From Leptospira ainlahdjerensis (GTDB lineage: Bacteria; Spirochaetota; Leptospiria; Leptospirales; Leptospiraceae): a stretch of 64,000 nt of DNA. The translations under genes and the position numbers were made by a program. The stretch is taken from positions 220,889-284,888 of the forward strand of contig NZ_JAFFPU010000024.1 of NCBI RefSeq assembly GCF_016919175.1, given 5' to 3'. Under the pieces are notes generated by a model, which was not told the DNA's origin, searched no databases, and worked only from the letters and a program-made list of their open reading frames with translations. Shown piece after piece: positions 1 to 10,647 of this stretch (the first letter of the stretch is position 1; every line of letters begins with the position of its first letter).

Positions 1-244
1 CACCGACCAGTTTTACCGCCGCGGAAATTTCAGAGATATCGCCGCCCGCTTGTTTGATCTTACCGACTTCTTTGCTGACTCTGTTTCTTTCTTCCCTCAG
101 AACATCAACTTCTCTTTGAAGTTCCCGCTTTCTATGAATGATCGAAGTAAGTTGATCGATAATTCCGATATCTTTAAAACCTCTAAGTTCTAAAATTTTT
201 CTGAGGTCTTCCGTATTTTCAGTGATATAACGCAGATCAAGCAT
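1..244 (-). CDS. serS: Seryl-tRNA synthetase, N-terminal part (truncated by window edge)
   Basis: The first 81 codons read leftward from an ATG at 244 and run off the window. The protein opens [18 protein letters not shown] and continues as a charged, heptad-like stretch ([27 protein letters not shown]). This is the usual start of seryl-tRNA synthetase: a short lead helix followed by the long antiparallel coiled-coil arm that binds the tRNA-Ser extra arm. The catalytic class II domain lies outside the window. The start overlaps the last 8 bases of tatD, which is read in the same direction, so the two are probably translationally coupled with tatD first. The identification rests only on the N-terminal arm. 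Confidence 0.85.
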   Translation of the reverse strand, partial: MLDLRYITENTEDLRKILELRGFKDIGIIDQLTSIIHRKRELQREVDVLREERNRVSKEVGKIKQAGGDISEISAAVKLVG

Positions 245-1046
245 TGTGGTGGTACGCCTTTCGATTCATAAATTTGATACTATTTTCGAAAAGTCGATTT
301 TCGACTTCCGAATTCGACTCTTGTCTCAATGAAAACATTTTGTCCAAAACAAACTTCATATAGGAAGGTTCGTTTCTTTTTCCACGGAACGGAGGAGGGG
401 CTAAAAAAGGAGCATCCGTTTCGATCAACATCGATTCGAGAGGGAGTTTTTGCGCAGCCTCTTGAATTTCGATCGCATTCTTAAACGCCACGATTCCTGA
501 AAAAGAGATATAATAGCCGATGTCGACTAACGCTTTTGCAGTGGGGTAATCGTATGTAAAACAATGGATCACACCAAAAGCTCGATCTCGGAAATTTTTA
601 AGAATGGAAATCGTATCTTCCTTCGCGTCCCGCGAATGAATAATGACAGGAAGTTTAGTCTTAGCGGAACATTCTAAAAAAATTTCTAAAATTTCCTCCT
701 GCTGTTTTTTGGTATCGTCCGTGTGATAATAATCAAGACCGATCTCTCCGATTGCGGAAAGTTTAGGATCATCCAAATTCTCATAAATCAATTTGAGAAT
801 TTCATCCTTATTCGGAAACTCGTGAGTTTCGGTCGGATGGCAACCGATCGAATAACGGATTTCTAACAAATCATTTGAATATTCGTTCGCTATCGAACGA
901 GCGCGAATAGAACTCTCAAGGTCGATCCCTATTTGGACGATCTTCTTTACACCGGATTCCGACGCATTTTTCAGACTGTCCGCGATTTCTAGACCCTGGG
1001 ATTGGATGATATCAAGATGGCAATGTGTGTCGGCTATAGAAACCAT
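237..1046 (-). CDS. tatD: TatD family metal-dependent hydrolase (DNase)
   Basis: 269 residues, the normal length of TatD/YcfH amidohydrolase-superfamily enzymes, which act as cytoplasmic metal-dependent 3'-5' exonucleases. Visible motifs are the N-terminal metal site DTHCHLD (residues 6-12), GEIGLDYYH (around 102-110) with the bridging glutamate, PVIIHSRDA (around 135-143), GVIHCFT (around 158-164), and the C-terminal metal aspartate in [11 protein letters not shown] (around 207-217). All expected ligand positions are present. It precedes serS in a leftward operon with an 8-base overlap. It faces away from the M23 peptidase gene at 1166, so the 120 bases between hold divergent promoters. Confidence 0.93.
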   Translation of the reverse strand: MVSIADTHCHLDIIQSQGLEIADSLKNASESGVKKIVQIGIDLESSIRARSIANEYSNDLLEIRYSIGCHPTETHEFPNKDEILKLIYENLDDPKLSAIGEIGLDYYHTDDTKKQQEEILEIFLECSAKTKLPVIIHSRDAKEDTISILKNFRDRAFGVIHCFTYDYPTAKALVDIGYYISFSGIVAFKNAIEIQEAAQKLPLESMLIETDAPFLAPPPFRGKRNEPSYMKFVLDKMFSLRQESNSEVENRLFENSIKFMNRKAYHHNA

Positions 1047-1051
1047 AGAAT

Positions 1052-1107
<56 letters not shown>

Positions 1108-1165
1108 GGATCACTTCAGACAGGTGAAAGCAGTTCGCTAAAAACCAAGTTTCGGGACATAAACC

Positions 1166-2185
1166 GTGGATATCAAAGCAACTTTTGCACTTATCTATTA
1201 TAGACTCCGTTATAAGTATCAGGAGTATAAACTTAAACTCGATCTCAAACTTTCTGAACTCAATCGAAAAGGGAGAGAAAGACTGACGGTGATGGTAATT
1301 CCGCACTCGGAACAAAAAACCATCAACTTTCACATCTCTTACAGAGCGATTTCCATTTTTATCGGAACGATTTTTATTCTTCTTATCATAAGTTCAATCA
1401 ACGTATTGAGCCATAGCGGTTCCGTACATCAACTCACGGAGCTCAATCTTTCAAACAAAGATTTTATCAGACAATCCGCAAAAATGAAAGAAGAGATCAA
1501 CTCTCTTCACGAATATGTAGAATACTATTATGGAAGATTGGCGAGACTTTATGTAAGACTCGGTGGAGATCCCGCTAAGGTTTCGAAAGGAATCGGCGGG
1601 GCGGAACAACTTTCCACACAACCTCCTTCCATTATTGAGCCTAAGTCTTCCAATTCTCAAACAAACGATTTGCCGGAAGGAGCTGCGGTCTTTCGATTGA
1701 AAGAAGACGTTCACAACTTAAAGATCAGCAACGAATTGACCCAAGACATCATTTCGATTCTTAAAAAAAGAAAGAATATTCTAAAACAAACTCCGTCTAT
1801 CTGGCCAGTGAAAGGTTACGTTCTTTATCCTTACGGCGCTTACTTCAATCCTATCTCAGGAAGAAAAGAATACAATAGCGGAGTCGATATCGGATCCTTC
1901 GCAGGTTCCGAAGTTATGGCGACCGCCCCGGGAACCGTTTACGAAATCGGTTATACAAGAAACACCGGTTACTTTGTGAAAGTGGCGCATAAATACGGAT
2001 GGAAAACGATCTACTCGAATATGGATCGTCTGAAGGTCAGACAAGGACAACAAGTTTCCAAAACCGAAGTGATCGGCTTTGTTGGAAAAACGGAATCATC
2101 TCCCAATTACATGCTCCACTATGAAATCCACGTTGGTACAAGAGCGATCAACCCGTTTGCTTTCCTCAACCAAATTCAGGACTGA
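1166..2185 (+). CDS. Membrane-anchored M23 (LytM-type) peptidase family protein
   Basis: 339 residues from a GTG start. A cytoplasmic N-terminus is followed by one membrane segment (about residues 64-82), a coiled-coil-like periplasmic stalk (about 90-125), a low-complexity linker, and a C-terminal LytM/M23 domain (about 215-335). The domain shows [20 protein letters not shown] and LHYEIHVG. The first histidine of the usual Hx3D zinc motif reads NSGVD and the HxH motif reads HYEIH, so zinc binding may be imperfect and the protein could be a scaffold or an activator of another hydrolase. Its stop abuts the start of the bactofilin gene. This M23-bactofilin pairing is widespread and linked to cell shape. 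Function beyond the fold is inferred. Confidence 0.85.
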   Translation: MDIKATFALIYYRLRYKYQEYKLKLDLKLSELNRKGRERLTVMVIPHSEQKTINFHISYRAISIFIGTIFILLIISSINVLSHSGSVHQLTELNLSNKDFIRQSAKMKEEINSLHEYVEYYYGRLARLYVRLGGDPAKVSKGIGGAEQLSTQPPSIIEPKSSNSQTNDLPEGAAVFRLKEDVHNLKISNELTQDIISILKKRKNILKQTPSIWPVKGYVLYPYGAYFNPISGRKEYNSGVDIGSFAGSEVMATAPGTVYEIGYTRNTGYFVKVAHKYGWKTIYSNMDRLKVRQGQQVSKTEVIGFVGKTESSPNYMLHYEIHVGTRAINPFAFLNQIQD

Positions 2186-2529
<344 letters not shown>

Positions 2530-2533
<4 letters not shown>

Positions 2534-3045
2534 AAGTATTTATTCCGCCTTATCAACCTCCACGCAAAGAATCAGAAACAAGACAGACTTCCAAAGGGAA
2601 GAAGAATGGCCTTTCTTCTTTAAACGGTACCGGTTCCGCGCAAGAACTTGAAACAATAGAGGCCCCCGCTTCCTCATCCTTCCTTGATATATTAGAAGAA
2701 ATTGTTCCCTCCGGTTCGGAATCTACAAAGGACCTCAATGCGCTCTGGAGAGATTTGCCGGAAATCGAAAAACGATTTCTAGACCTTCCCTCCATTGGAA
2801 ACTTAGAAGCCTATCAAAAACACGTCCAGGCAATCACCAAAGCCGTAATTGATCAGAACATGAGAGTGGAAACTCTTTCCAGAAGAATGAAAGGGGAAGG
2901 CAAGAAAATTTATCACGTTGTGAAGATCATCGACGAAAAGATCCAGATTCTTGCTGAATTGATCATGAACGAGGGAAATTCAGCATTTAAACTTCTCAAA
3001 TCGCTGACGGATATTCGCGGTTTCCTGTTGGATATTTTAGAGTAG
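2530..3045 (+). CDS. YaaR/DUF327 family protein
   Basis: 171 residues from a TTG overlapping the bactofilin stop. The N-terminal 60 residues are polar and low complexity. The C-terminal part (about 65-171) is helical and matches the DUF327/YaaR pattern: F-x-D-I-L-E, a helical repeat, YQKHVQAITKAV, KKIYHVVKIIDEKIQILAEL, and the closing LKSLTDIRGFLLDILE. The family's function is unknown. Position behind M23 peptidase and bactofilin suggests a cell-shape or envelope role, which is inference. The family assignment is from memory of the pattern, not a search. Confidence 0.72.
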
Positions 3046-3298
3046 AATTTTACAGCACCGCTTCAGTTATCGCCGAATATTCCCATACATTTGTCATTCA
3101 CTCCAAACCGCTATTTTAGCTTTTATCCATTCTCGCTTTTTAAATTTTGATAAATTAAGAATCGATAATGTATTAATTTATAAAATTGCATATATATTTT
3201 ATCCATCTAGATCCCTCCTAATGAAAGACTACGAGACAGCGCTTGTTATAAACTATAGAAATTAAAATCAACTTCTAATCAAAAAAGTGAGGATATAA

Positions 3299-4006
3299 AT
3301 GGATTCAAACTTCCATTCTTTATGCGAAGGATTAAAAAAGAAAAATTTACCTAAGAAAATTTTGATCTTATGTTTTTTATTCTTTCTAAATTCCTCTTTC
3401 GTAGCCTGCGCGAGTCTGAATTACATAGCGAGGTTCGAAAAAAAAGGTCAGGTCGTGGATACGACTGCAATGACGCACGAAGCGGAAAAACTTAAACTTT
3501 CCGATGTTGCAAATCTTAACGCCTACGTGATCGAGTTTCCTCCAGGCTTTTCTTGGGATGGCAAAACACTCGTATATGATGAGAAAAAATGGGAGCTTTT
3601 AGGACATGTTTATTCTGATTACAACCAAGATAGTCACTTGTTTTGGTTTTATGATTATATAGAAGAGGAATCTTGGAAAAAAACTTATTGTTACTGGCAA
3701 GTTCCGATCAACTGGGTAACTCTCGGAATCTGGGCTTTTACTCCACTTTATTACCCTTGTATCGTTCGCGAACCGAAGGACGACGTACAAGCCGAAAATA
3801 ATCGAAAAATGAGAATCACAAATTCATTAAAAAAAATCACCAAGGTCGCGGGCGGCGACACGGTCATTGTTGAATCCTTTGGTGATCTACAGATAAATTT
3901 TTTCAATGCCAACACAGGTCAAAATGTGGGGACCGTAGGGATCAAAACAGTTTCCGGAGCTGGATGGGCATTCAAACGAAAAAAGGATAAAAAAGATAAA
4001 TCCTAG
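3299..4006 (+). CDS. Hypothetical exported protein, probable lipoprotein
   Basis: 235 residues starting with an ATG behind a GTGAGGA ribosome-binding site. The N-region is long and lysine-rich (to residue 20), followed by a hydrophobic segment (ILILCFLFFLNSSFVAC) ending in a cysteine at about residue 37 that would serve as a spirochaetal lipobox. The mature part is rich in aromatic residues (FWFYDYIEEESWKKTYCYWQ) with a second hydrophobic patch (NWVTLGIWAFTPLYYPC) and ends in a lysine tail. I do not recognise a family. It stands alone, preceded by about 250 AT-rich non-coding bases. An outer- or inner-membrane lipoprotein location is inferred. Confidence 0.75.
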   Translation: MDSNFHSLCEGLKKKNLPKKILILCFLFFLNSSFVACASLNYIARFEKKGQVVDTTAMTHEAEKLKLSDVANLNAYVIEFPPGFSWDGKTLVYDEKKWELLGHVYSDYNQDSHLFWFYDYIEEESWKKTYCYWQVPINWVTLGIWAFTPLYYPCIVREPKDDVQAENNRKMRITNSLKKITKVAGGDTVIVESFGDLQINFFNANTGQNVGTVGIKTVSGAGWAFKRKKDKKDKS

Positions 4007-4128
4007 TTTCTAAAAGAAACGATTTATCATTCGATAAGGACTTCTAAGTTACGGTTGCAGGGTTTTACGATGATATAACATCTAAAATCTTGCAACACCC
4101 CGCTCTTTGTCAGAAAATTTCTGTTACC

Positions 4129-5001
4129 TTACAAACCCAACGCATTCAAAATTTTTTCCATCGCTTCTAAGTTTGGATAAACGATCGTCATCTTTCCCTT
4201 ACCAGATCCTTGGTTGTGACCGATCTCGATTTTCATCGAATATTTTTTACGAAACTTATTTTCTAAATCGACGATGTTTACGTCTTTGCGGGATTTTTTC
4301 TTTTCCGTAACGGGTTTTTCATCCGTAAGATTGGAAACTAATTCTTCCACTTGTCTTGCGGTTAAACCTTTCTCTGCAATTTGAAAGGCGAGTTGTTCGA
4401 TCTTCTTTCGATCAGCCAAAGAAAGAAGAGGTCTTGCGTGACCTTCGGAAATTCTTCCATTCTTAATCAGATCCTGAACTACGTCCGGAAGTTGAAGAAG
4501 ACGAATCAAATTTGAAATTGTGGAACGATTCTTCCCAACCCTTGCCGAGATATCCGTAATCTTGAGATTTAATTTTTCGGAAAGTGTTTTGTATGCGATC
4601 GCTTCTTCAATCGGATTGAGATCCTCTCTTTGAATGTTCTCTATGATGGCCATTTCCATGGATTGATTTTCAGAGACATTCTTAACGATCGCGGGGATTT
4701 TTACAAAGCCAGCGAGCTTACAAGCTCTGTAACGTCTTTCACCGGATATAATTTCATATCCGGCATCCAATTGTTTTACGACAATCGGCTGAATAACTCC
4801 ATGAGCTTTGATCGTTTCAGAAAGTTCTCTTAGAGATTCTTCTGAAAAAGTTTTTCTCGGCTGTCCCGGATTTGGTCGAATCTCGCTGATACGAATTTCT
4901 CGGAGCGCTCCATCCGAGGAAGAATCCATCGGAGTTTTACTTTCATTGACCGGAATTAAATTTCCAAGGCCTCTTCCTAGGGCTTTGGGTTTGATCGCCA
5001 T
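4129..5001 (-). CDS. parB: Chromosome partitioning protein ParB
   Basis: 290 residues, normal for chromosomal ParB, the parS-binding CTPase clamp of the ParABS segregation system. The N-terminal domain shows [17 protein letters not shown] and the CTP-binding box [14 protein letters not shown]. The central helix-turn-helix reads [25 protein letters not shown], and the C-terminal dimerisation domain ends in [14 protein letters not shown]. It follows parA with a two-base gap and shares its transcript. Two candidate parS sites lie near the origin in this window (9732-9747 and 11814-11829), about 5 and 7 kb away. Confidence 0.97.
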   Translation of the reverse strand: MAIKPKALGRGLGNLIPVNESKTPMDSSSDGALREIRISEIRPNPGQPRKTFSEESLRELSETIKAHGVIQPIVVKQLDAGYEIISGERRYRACKLAGFVKIPAIVKNVSENQSMEMAIIENIQREDLNPIEEAIAYKTLSEKLNLKITDISARVGKNRSTISNLIRLLQLPDVVQDLIKNGRISEGHARPLLSLADRKKIEQLAFQIAEKGLTARQVEELVSNLTDEKPVTEKKKSRKDVNIVDLENKFRKKYSMKIEIGHNQGSGKGKMTIVYPNLEAMEKILNALGL

Positions 5002-5003
5002 TC

Positions 5004-5742
5004 TTAATTCTTCCCTGCAACTTCCAGAGCTAAACTTCTATAACTCTGCGCGCCGACTCCCTCCGGATCGTAGCTCATAATGGTTTGTCCAAAAGACGGG
5101 GCTTCACTTAATTTTACATTTCTTGGAATGATCGTCGTATAAACTTTATCTTTAAAATAGGACTTCACATCTTCCGCAACCTGATTTGCAAGGTTGGTCC
5201 TTTTATCGAACATCGTAAGAAGAACTCCTTCCAATTCTAAGGAAGGATTCAATTGTTTTTGAACGAGAGAGATAATTTTCATCAGCTGCGTAAGACCTTC
5301 CAAAGCGAAATATTCCGTCTGAAGGGTGATCATCACACTGTCGGCAGCGCAGAGCGCATTGATCGTTAGAATTCCCAAAGAAGGAGGACAATCGATGAGA
5401 ATATAATCGTATTCAGTGCGAAGTTCCGAAACCGCGTTCTTCAATCTATATTCTCTTTCGTCTTCGGCAAGAAGATCCGCTTCCGCACCGCTCAAGTTGA
5501 TGTTCGAAGGTATGATATGAAGATTGTCTACGTTCGTTCTATGAATACATTCGTTTGCAGAGGATTCTCCTAGCAGAAGTTCGTAGGACGTTTTTCCGAG
5601 AGTATTGATTTCTAATCCAAGGCCGGAACCCGAATTTCCTTGCGGATCCATATCGATGATCAGAACTTTCTTTCCGATCGAAGCAAGGTTAGCCGCAAGA
5701 TTGATAGAGGTTGTCGTTTTTCCGACCCCGCCCTTTTGATTA

Positions 5743-5765
<23 letters not shown>
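5004..5765 (-). CDS. parA: Chromosome partitioning ATPase ParA (Soj)
   Basis: 253 residues with the start set at the ATG giving [18 protein letters not shown]. This start has a GGGCGGA ribosome-binding site, whereas the upstream in-frame ATG at 5816 would add an uncharacteristic arginine-rich leader inside rsmG. The deviant Walker A KGGVGKTT, Walker A' DMDPQGNSG, and Walker [14 protein letters not shown] are intact. ParA is the DNA-bound ATPase that moves ParB-parS complexes and influences initiation through DnaA. It overlaps rsmG by 23 bases and is followed at once by parB, the common gidB-parA-parB order near bacterial origins. Confidence 0.97.
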
Positions 5766-6507
<742 letters not shown>

Positions 6508-6693
6508 GATGCTACGATAGAATGCGGATCGCCTCTGTCTCTACAGATTCTATGATCTAAAAGAAAGATTGAGAACTTCTCCTATGATTCCGTCAAACTC
6601 TTACAAAGACGATCACACCTAAAACTGGTCCAAGGATTTATTCTTTCTAAAACATCACCTCGCTTCAACTCGAAGTCGAACCCTCTTCAATAT

Positions 6694-6723
6694 TTGTTCG
6701 AGCAAATATATTTGACCGAACAA
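6694..6723. promoter_or_regulatory. Palindromic operator upstream of the MarR-family gene
   Basis: A 30-base interrupted inverted repeat. The outer arms TTGTTCG and CGAACAA are perfectly complementary, the inner block CAAATATATTTG is itself a perfect palindrome, and only two 2-base spacers (AG, AC) break the symmetry. It ends 22 bases before the ATG of the MarR gene at 6746. Twofold sites of this size next to their own gene are typical MarR autoregulatory operators. Binding is inferred from symmetry and position. Confidence 0.7.
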
Positions 6724-6745
6724 GTGGATAAAAAAAGATCTTACA

Positions 6746-7186
6746 ATGCTTATTTTAGATCAACAACTCGGCTTCAATCTTCATCGAGTCGCTTTGCTTT
6801 TTCGAAGAGAACTCTCGCGTTGTCTCCGAGACTATAACCTAACCCCGGAGCAATGGCAGGTCCTCGCTACACTTTGGGAAAAAGAATCACTTACTCAAAA
6901 AGAAATCATTCACGTCACTTTACAAGACGCGCCTTCCGCTTCCCGAATGGTCGCGAGAATGGTTCAGAATCAATTAGTAAAAAGCGATGTCTCCGATGAA
7001 GACAAACGTGCAACGATCATTACTCTTACAAAGACAGGCCGCTCTTTAGAAAAAACTCTTCCTAAAAAAATAACGAATCATTTTGAAAACATTCTTCAAA
7101 ACTTTCCAATGCAGAAGAGACAAGAATTGTTACTTGTTTTAAAGGAACTCCGGCTGATCTTTAAAGATTTGAATGAAGATCGTTGA
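6746..7186 (+). CDS. MarR family transcriptional regulator
   Basis: 146 residues, typical MarR size. A winged helix-turn-helix is visible: YNLTPEQWQVLATLW, then LTQKEIIHVTLQDAPSASRM (recognition helix), QNQLVKSDVSDEDKRATII (wing), and a C-terminal dimerisation helix LTKTGRSLEKTLPK onward. MarR proteins are dimeric repressors that often respond to phenolic compounds or oxidants. The palindrome just upstream (6694-6723) suggests autoregulation. No obvious target sits in the same transcript: the next gene (M20 peptidase) is convergent, and rsmG upstream is divergent and could share the control region. Ligand unknown. Confidence 0.9.
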   Translation: MLILDQQLGFNLHRVALLFRRELSRCLRDYNLTPEQWQVLATLWEKESLTQKEIIHVTLQDAPSASRMVARMVQNQLVKSDVSDEDKRATIITLTKTGRSLEKTLPKKITNHFENILQNFPMQKRQELLLVLKELRLIFKDLNEDR

Positions 7187-7399
7187 TAAGAAATTTACGT
7201 CCTTTCGTTCGATTATTTTTTTGTAAGAAAGCCTCTTTTTATACAAGATTCAATCCCGCGCTTCAGAACGCGAAATTCAAATCGGCTGCCCTTACTTTGT
7301 GAATGGAAGTTTGAAGTTCTGAGTAGAAATTTTAGAATAAAGTCGCTTTTTCTGAAAATTCTAAACATCAGACTCAAAAGGAATCGAAAAGAATTTCGA

Positions 7400-7444
7400 T
7401 TAAAAAAGAAAACAACTTCAAGGAAGGATTTTCCCACCTTGAAG
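7400..7444 (-). terminator. Rho-independent terminator of the M20 peptidase gene
   Basis: Read leftward, CTTCAAGG pairs with CCTTGAAG (8 bp) with an inner GGGA/TCCT extension and an AAA loop. It is followed by a T-rich tail (TTGTTTTCTTTTTT). It lies 16 bases after the stop of the leftward gene ending at 7460. Confidence 0.65.
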
Positions 7445-7459
7445 CTTAAGAAAAAGAAA

Positions 7460-8914
7460 TCAGTCTTCGACGTTGTTAAATTCGATTACCGATTTGTGAA
7501 GAATTTCAATACCGGTTTTCAGATGTTCGATCGTTGTGCTTTCATTCTTTCCATGAATTCCGTCGATCTCTTCCGAACTCATCAAGGAAGGAATCAATCC
7601 GTAACATTTAAAACCCGCAACCCTTAGATAAGAAGAATCCGTTGTTCCCGGAGATAAGAATGGAGTGACCACGGATCCGGGGACCACTTGCTGCACAACC
7701 CCCGAAAGAATTTTGAAATACTTAGAATCAACCGGCGAAGTTGTTCCCGGTTCTAAATGTCTCGCCGTTACTTTGATCTTATATTTTTCCCCGAGCTTCT
7801 TTACTTTTTCGTAGACTTCATTCTCATTAAAGCCGGGAAGAATTCTGATATCGATACTACCATTTGCTTTTGAAGTGATGACGTTGATTCCCGCGTAGTG
7901 TGTATCAACGCCTGTGATGCTTACCGAGTTACTCGTCATCGCTCTTAAATGTTTATTCGTCTGAATGACGCCTTTCAGAATAATTCCTAACAATGGATTT
8001 CTCGATCTTTTCAAGACAAATGAATTCGGAAAGGGACTTACTTCACCCATTTGATAAAAGAAAGAAGCGGTCTCATCTTTGATGATGGTAACTTCATTCA
8101 TCTTCTTTATTTCTTGAAGGAAATCTATAAGATTGAGCGCCGCGTAGTGAACCGGCGGAGTACTTCCGTGACCGGAGATATCCTCGCTTTCCAAATCCAA
8201 CCAAACCGCTCCCTTTTCCGCGTGCTGAATGTTAAAAATCTTACTCCCTTTCAGGACCACATCCTTGGTTCCAACTCCACCTTCGTTGTGAACATATTCG
8301 TATCCTTTAAAAATCTCTCGATGGTTCGCGATCAAAAAACGCATTCCAAATTCGGAACGACTTTCTTCGTCAGATACTGCTAGATACATCAGATTCTTTT
8401 TGAGTTTTATTTTTGAATCGTGAATCAAGAAAAAAGCATAGAGCTCCATAATCCCTAGGCCTTTTGTGTCCACAGCTCCACGACCATAAATTCTATCTCC
8501 GACTCTGATTCCGGAGAAGGGAGGATGGATCCATTCACTTTCATTCACTTCCACAACGTCCAAGTGATTTGTAAGAATCAAACCTCCTTCGGGATCACTC
8601 CCTTTGATCTCGGCCATGATGCTTGCTCTCTCCGCTTTACCCGGAACTTCAAAGATCGTAGTTTTAATTCCTCTTTTGTCAAAGAGTCCTTTTAAAAACA
8701 GAGCCGCTTGTTTTTCATTTCCTCGAATTGTTTTGATTCTAAGATAAGCCTGCAAATCCTTAGAGGCTTCTTCCGCTAATTTTCCATAGTCCCTTTCTTC
8801 GAACTTCGTCTTTGGGGATAAGGAATGAATTCCTTTCTCCGTAATAAAAATCGTATATAGTAAAAAAAGAACCAAGACCCCCAAAAGTCCTAAACCGATC
8901 TTCTTCCAATTCAT
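7460..8914 (-). CDS. M20 family zinc peptidase with N-terminal membrane anchor
   Basis: 484 residues. An N-terminal hydrophobic segment ([17 protein letters not shown], residues 7-23) acts as signal anchor. The M20/ArgE-DapE-like catalytic domain shows the metal motif [10 protein letters not shown] (around 123), the bridging region [17 protein letters not shown] (around 149-165), the catalytic glutamates in [12 protein letters not shown] (around 192), and a C-terminal [17 protein letters not shown]. The insertion [11 protein letters not shown] marks the dimerisation domain. Overall it resembles the carboxypeptidase S / PM20D1 group, which act on N-acyl amino acids or peptides. It is monocistronic with a terminator downstream. 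Substrate is not deducible. Confidence 0.88.
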   Translation of the reverse strand: MNWKKIGLGLLGVLVLFLLYTIFITEKGIHSLSPKTKFEERDYGKLAEEASKDLQAYLRIKTIRGNEKQAALFLKGLFDKRGIKTTIFEVPGKAERASIMAEIKGSDPEGGLILTNHLDVVEVNESEWIHPPFSGIRVGDRIYGRGAVDTKGLGIMELYAFFLIHDSKIKLKKNLMYLAVSDEESRSEFGMRFLIANHREIFKGYEYVHNEGGVGTKDVVLKGSKIFNIQHAEKGAVWLDLESEDISGHGSTPPVHYAALNLIDFLQEIKKMNEVTIIKDETASFFYQMGEVSPFPNSFVLKRSRNPLLGIILKGVIQTNKHLRAMTSNSVSITGVDTHYAGINVITSKANGSIDIRILPGFNENEVYEKVKKLGEKYKIKVTARHLEPGTTSPVDSKYFKILSGVVQQVVPGSVVTPFLSPGTTDSSYLRVAGFKCYGLIPSLMSSEEIDGIHGKNESTTIEHLKTGIEILHKSVIEFNNVED

Positions 8915-9067
8915 CTTTAATTCTCCTCAGTGCGGAAGAAAATAACGTGTCTCGATTTCCTTTCAAGGCATTAAATCGTTCAAACTTCGTCTTTTTAGTA
9001 TAACCAAACAGAATTGAAGGTTAATCTTTTGAATTCTTTTCCGATGATTGAAAGGTAGAGGTTAAGA

Positions 9068-9796
9068 ATGATCCGAGTTATATTTCTATTTTTATTTTTT
9101 CCGTCGCTTCTCCTTGCGGTCACACCGGGAAAATGGTCGCACATCGATAAATACGTTTTTGGAAACGCTCAAAATGGTCCGATTCGAGAGGTTGTTAAGA
9201 ATCCGGCCGGCAAAATAATTTACAGCGCAAGCTATGAATACGATACAAACGGGAAACTCATCAAAGAATCGTATCAAAATGCTGAGGGGAAAACCGATGG
9301 TTTTACTCAATTTCAATACAAAGGAGGTAAGGTCGTAAAAGAAGAACTCTTCAATAAAGAGAATCTTCTCGTTGAAACAAAAACGTTTCGATACAATCCC
9401 AAAGGACAAATCGATTTGATCGAAGTCTTTGACCGGGAAAATAAACCGTTGCTAAGATCCAACGTCACCGCCTGGGAAAAAGAATTTGCGAAAACCGGAA
9501 ATACGAATTGGTCGGATTCGAAAGAAATTGAAACGTTTACTTTGGTGAAAGATGAGAAGAATCCTAAAATTTGGATTCAAAATATCTACAATGAAGAGAA
9601 AAAACAAATCGCTTCGACGAAGTTTGAGTATGATGAAAGAGGAAATCTTCTGACGAGAATCAATGTCCAAGGTGAGCAAGAGCGGAAAAATCAACTCAGT
9701 TACGGACCCAATTTCCAGCTAATCAGTTTTTCGTTTCACGTGAAACAGAACAATCAATGGGAACTTCTCAAGACTCACGAGCTTATTTACAAATAG
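9068..9796 (+). CDS. Hypothetical secreted protein with YD-like repeats
   Basis: 242 residues with a classical signal peptide ([21 protein letters not shown], cleavage near residue 18-20). The mature protein is beta-rich with recurring units of the form Y-x-Y-D-x-[59 protein letters not shown]. These look like RHS/YD or MORN-type strands but do not match a named family with certainty. A periplasmic or surface location is inferred. The gene carries a near-consensus parS site near its 3' end (9732-9747), encoding SFHVKQ. It stands alone at the border of a 2-kb decayed region. Confidence 0.75.
   Translation: MIRVIFLFLFFPSLLLAVTPGKWSHIDKYVFGNAQNGPIREVVKNPAGKIIYSASYEYDTNGKLIKESYQNAEGKTDGFTQFQYKGGKVVKEELFNKENLLVETKTFRYNPKGQIDLIEVFDRENKPLLRSNVTAWEKEFAKTGNTNWSDSKEIETFTLVKDEKNPKIWIQNIYNEEKKQIASTKFEYDERGNLLTRINVQGEQERKNQLSYGPNFQLISFSFHVKQNNQWELLKTHELIYK
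9732..9747. promoter_or_regulatory. parS site (ParB-binding centromere)
   Basis: CGTTTCACGTGAAACA matches the widely conserved bacterial parS consensus TGTTTCACGTGAAACA at 15 of 16 positions. It lies inside the coding sequence of the secreted protein gene, 4 kb from parAB and about 7 kb from the probable origin. Intragenic parS sites are common in other bacteria. Confidence 0.85.
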
Positions 9797-9902
9797 GCCT
9801 TTACCGATCGAAGAACCGAATTAAAGGCTCGGTTATAAAGCTCAACTTTCACTTTGCCCTATTGACAAGATCGAAATGAAGCTTCTTATCCTGACTTTCA
9901 TT

Positions 9903-10647
9903 TCAAAACTTGGCTTCCGTAAATTTAAAACCTCCTCTACGGAGCAAACTTTTGAATGTACGGAAGCTCCCACTATAAATCAACGTTGGCTTGTCACAAA
10001 AATATTGTAAAAATTCTTCTGGATCAGATCCTTTCTGATCGATAAAAAAATGGAAAAGGCTTTCCACGTTTCCTTTCAAGTCGCTTATTTCATCCGCTTT
10101 ACTTGGAGAAGTGAAATCCGATCTTTTTTGGAATGATCCGCTCCCGATATAAAAACTCCAGCTCCAAATCGTGACGCTTTCATGGTCGTAAAATCATCTT
10201 TGTCATTTCTATCTACTTCAATCATCTCTCTAAAAGAGATTGGTTGTTCTGGAAATGGATATTTTCCGAGACTACCGTATCCAAAGATTCTTCCTCACTC
10301 ACAAAAATAACTCTTCCATATTCCGTTTGTATCGTATCGTTGTCAGAAAAAAAGCAGTCGACCTGTCGGAGAAATCTCTTTCTCAAATTCTTTTAGATTC
10401 AGTTGGCACAAGAAAGGAATTTTTTCTTCGAATCATTTTGCGGAATAATGTTCCTTGCGGAAGATCAGGACTACCGCCGAATTTAGATTTTCCTAAACCA
10501 ATGATTGAAGAATTGGAAATTAGAATTCTTTTGGGTTTCATATGAAAGTCTCCATCTGTTTTGAGATCTATTCGAAAGTAAAAAACAATCCGATACACTT
10601 TGCGAATCATCTTCTCTTTCCATCTGATCCAACCAATCGTAACTCAT
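9903..10647 (-). pseudogene. DUF1963 (YwqG-type) pseudogene, multiple frameshifts
   Basis: Reading leftward from an ATG at 10647, protein-like segments continue one another but sit in different frames: [17 protein letters not shown] (near 10460-10510), [19 protein letters not shown] (10343-10425), [20 protein letters not shown] (near 10280-10344), [20 protein letters not shown] (near 10190-10260), and an 90-codon tail beginning [16 protein letters not shown] and ending FKFTEAKF at a TGA (9903-10190). The SKFGG-P-LP and FL-Q-NL motifs in this order are hallmarks of DUF1963/YwqG proteins. At least four frameshifts are needed to join them, so the gene is dead. The tail belongs to the same decayed gene by collinearity, which is less certain than the N-terminal match. 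Confidence 0.72.

Noticed and set aside
4010..4036. GTTTCT-AAA-AGAAAC stem after the lipoprotein gene at 4006
   Set aside because: Short stem without a clean T-run; not strong enough to call a terminator.
7213..7437. Leftward open frame of 74 codons before the M20 terminator
   Set aside because: Arginine/phenylalanine-rich, no ribosome-binding site, and contains the terminator hairpin; typical shadow of AT-rich non-coding DNA.
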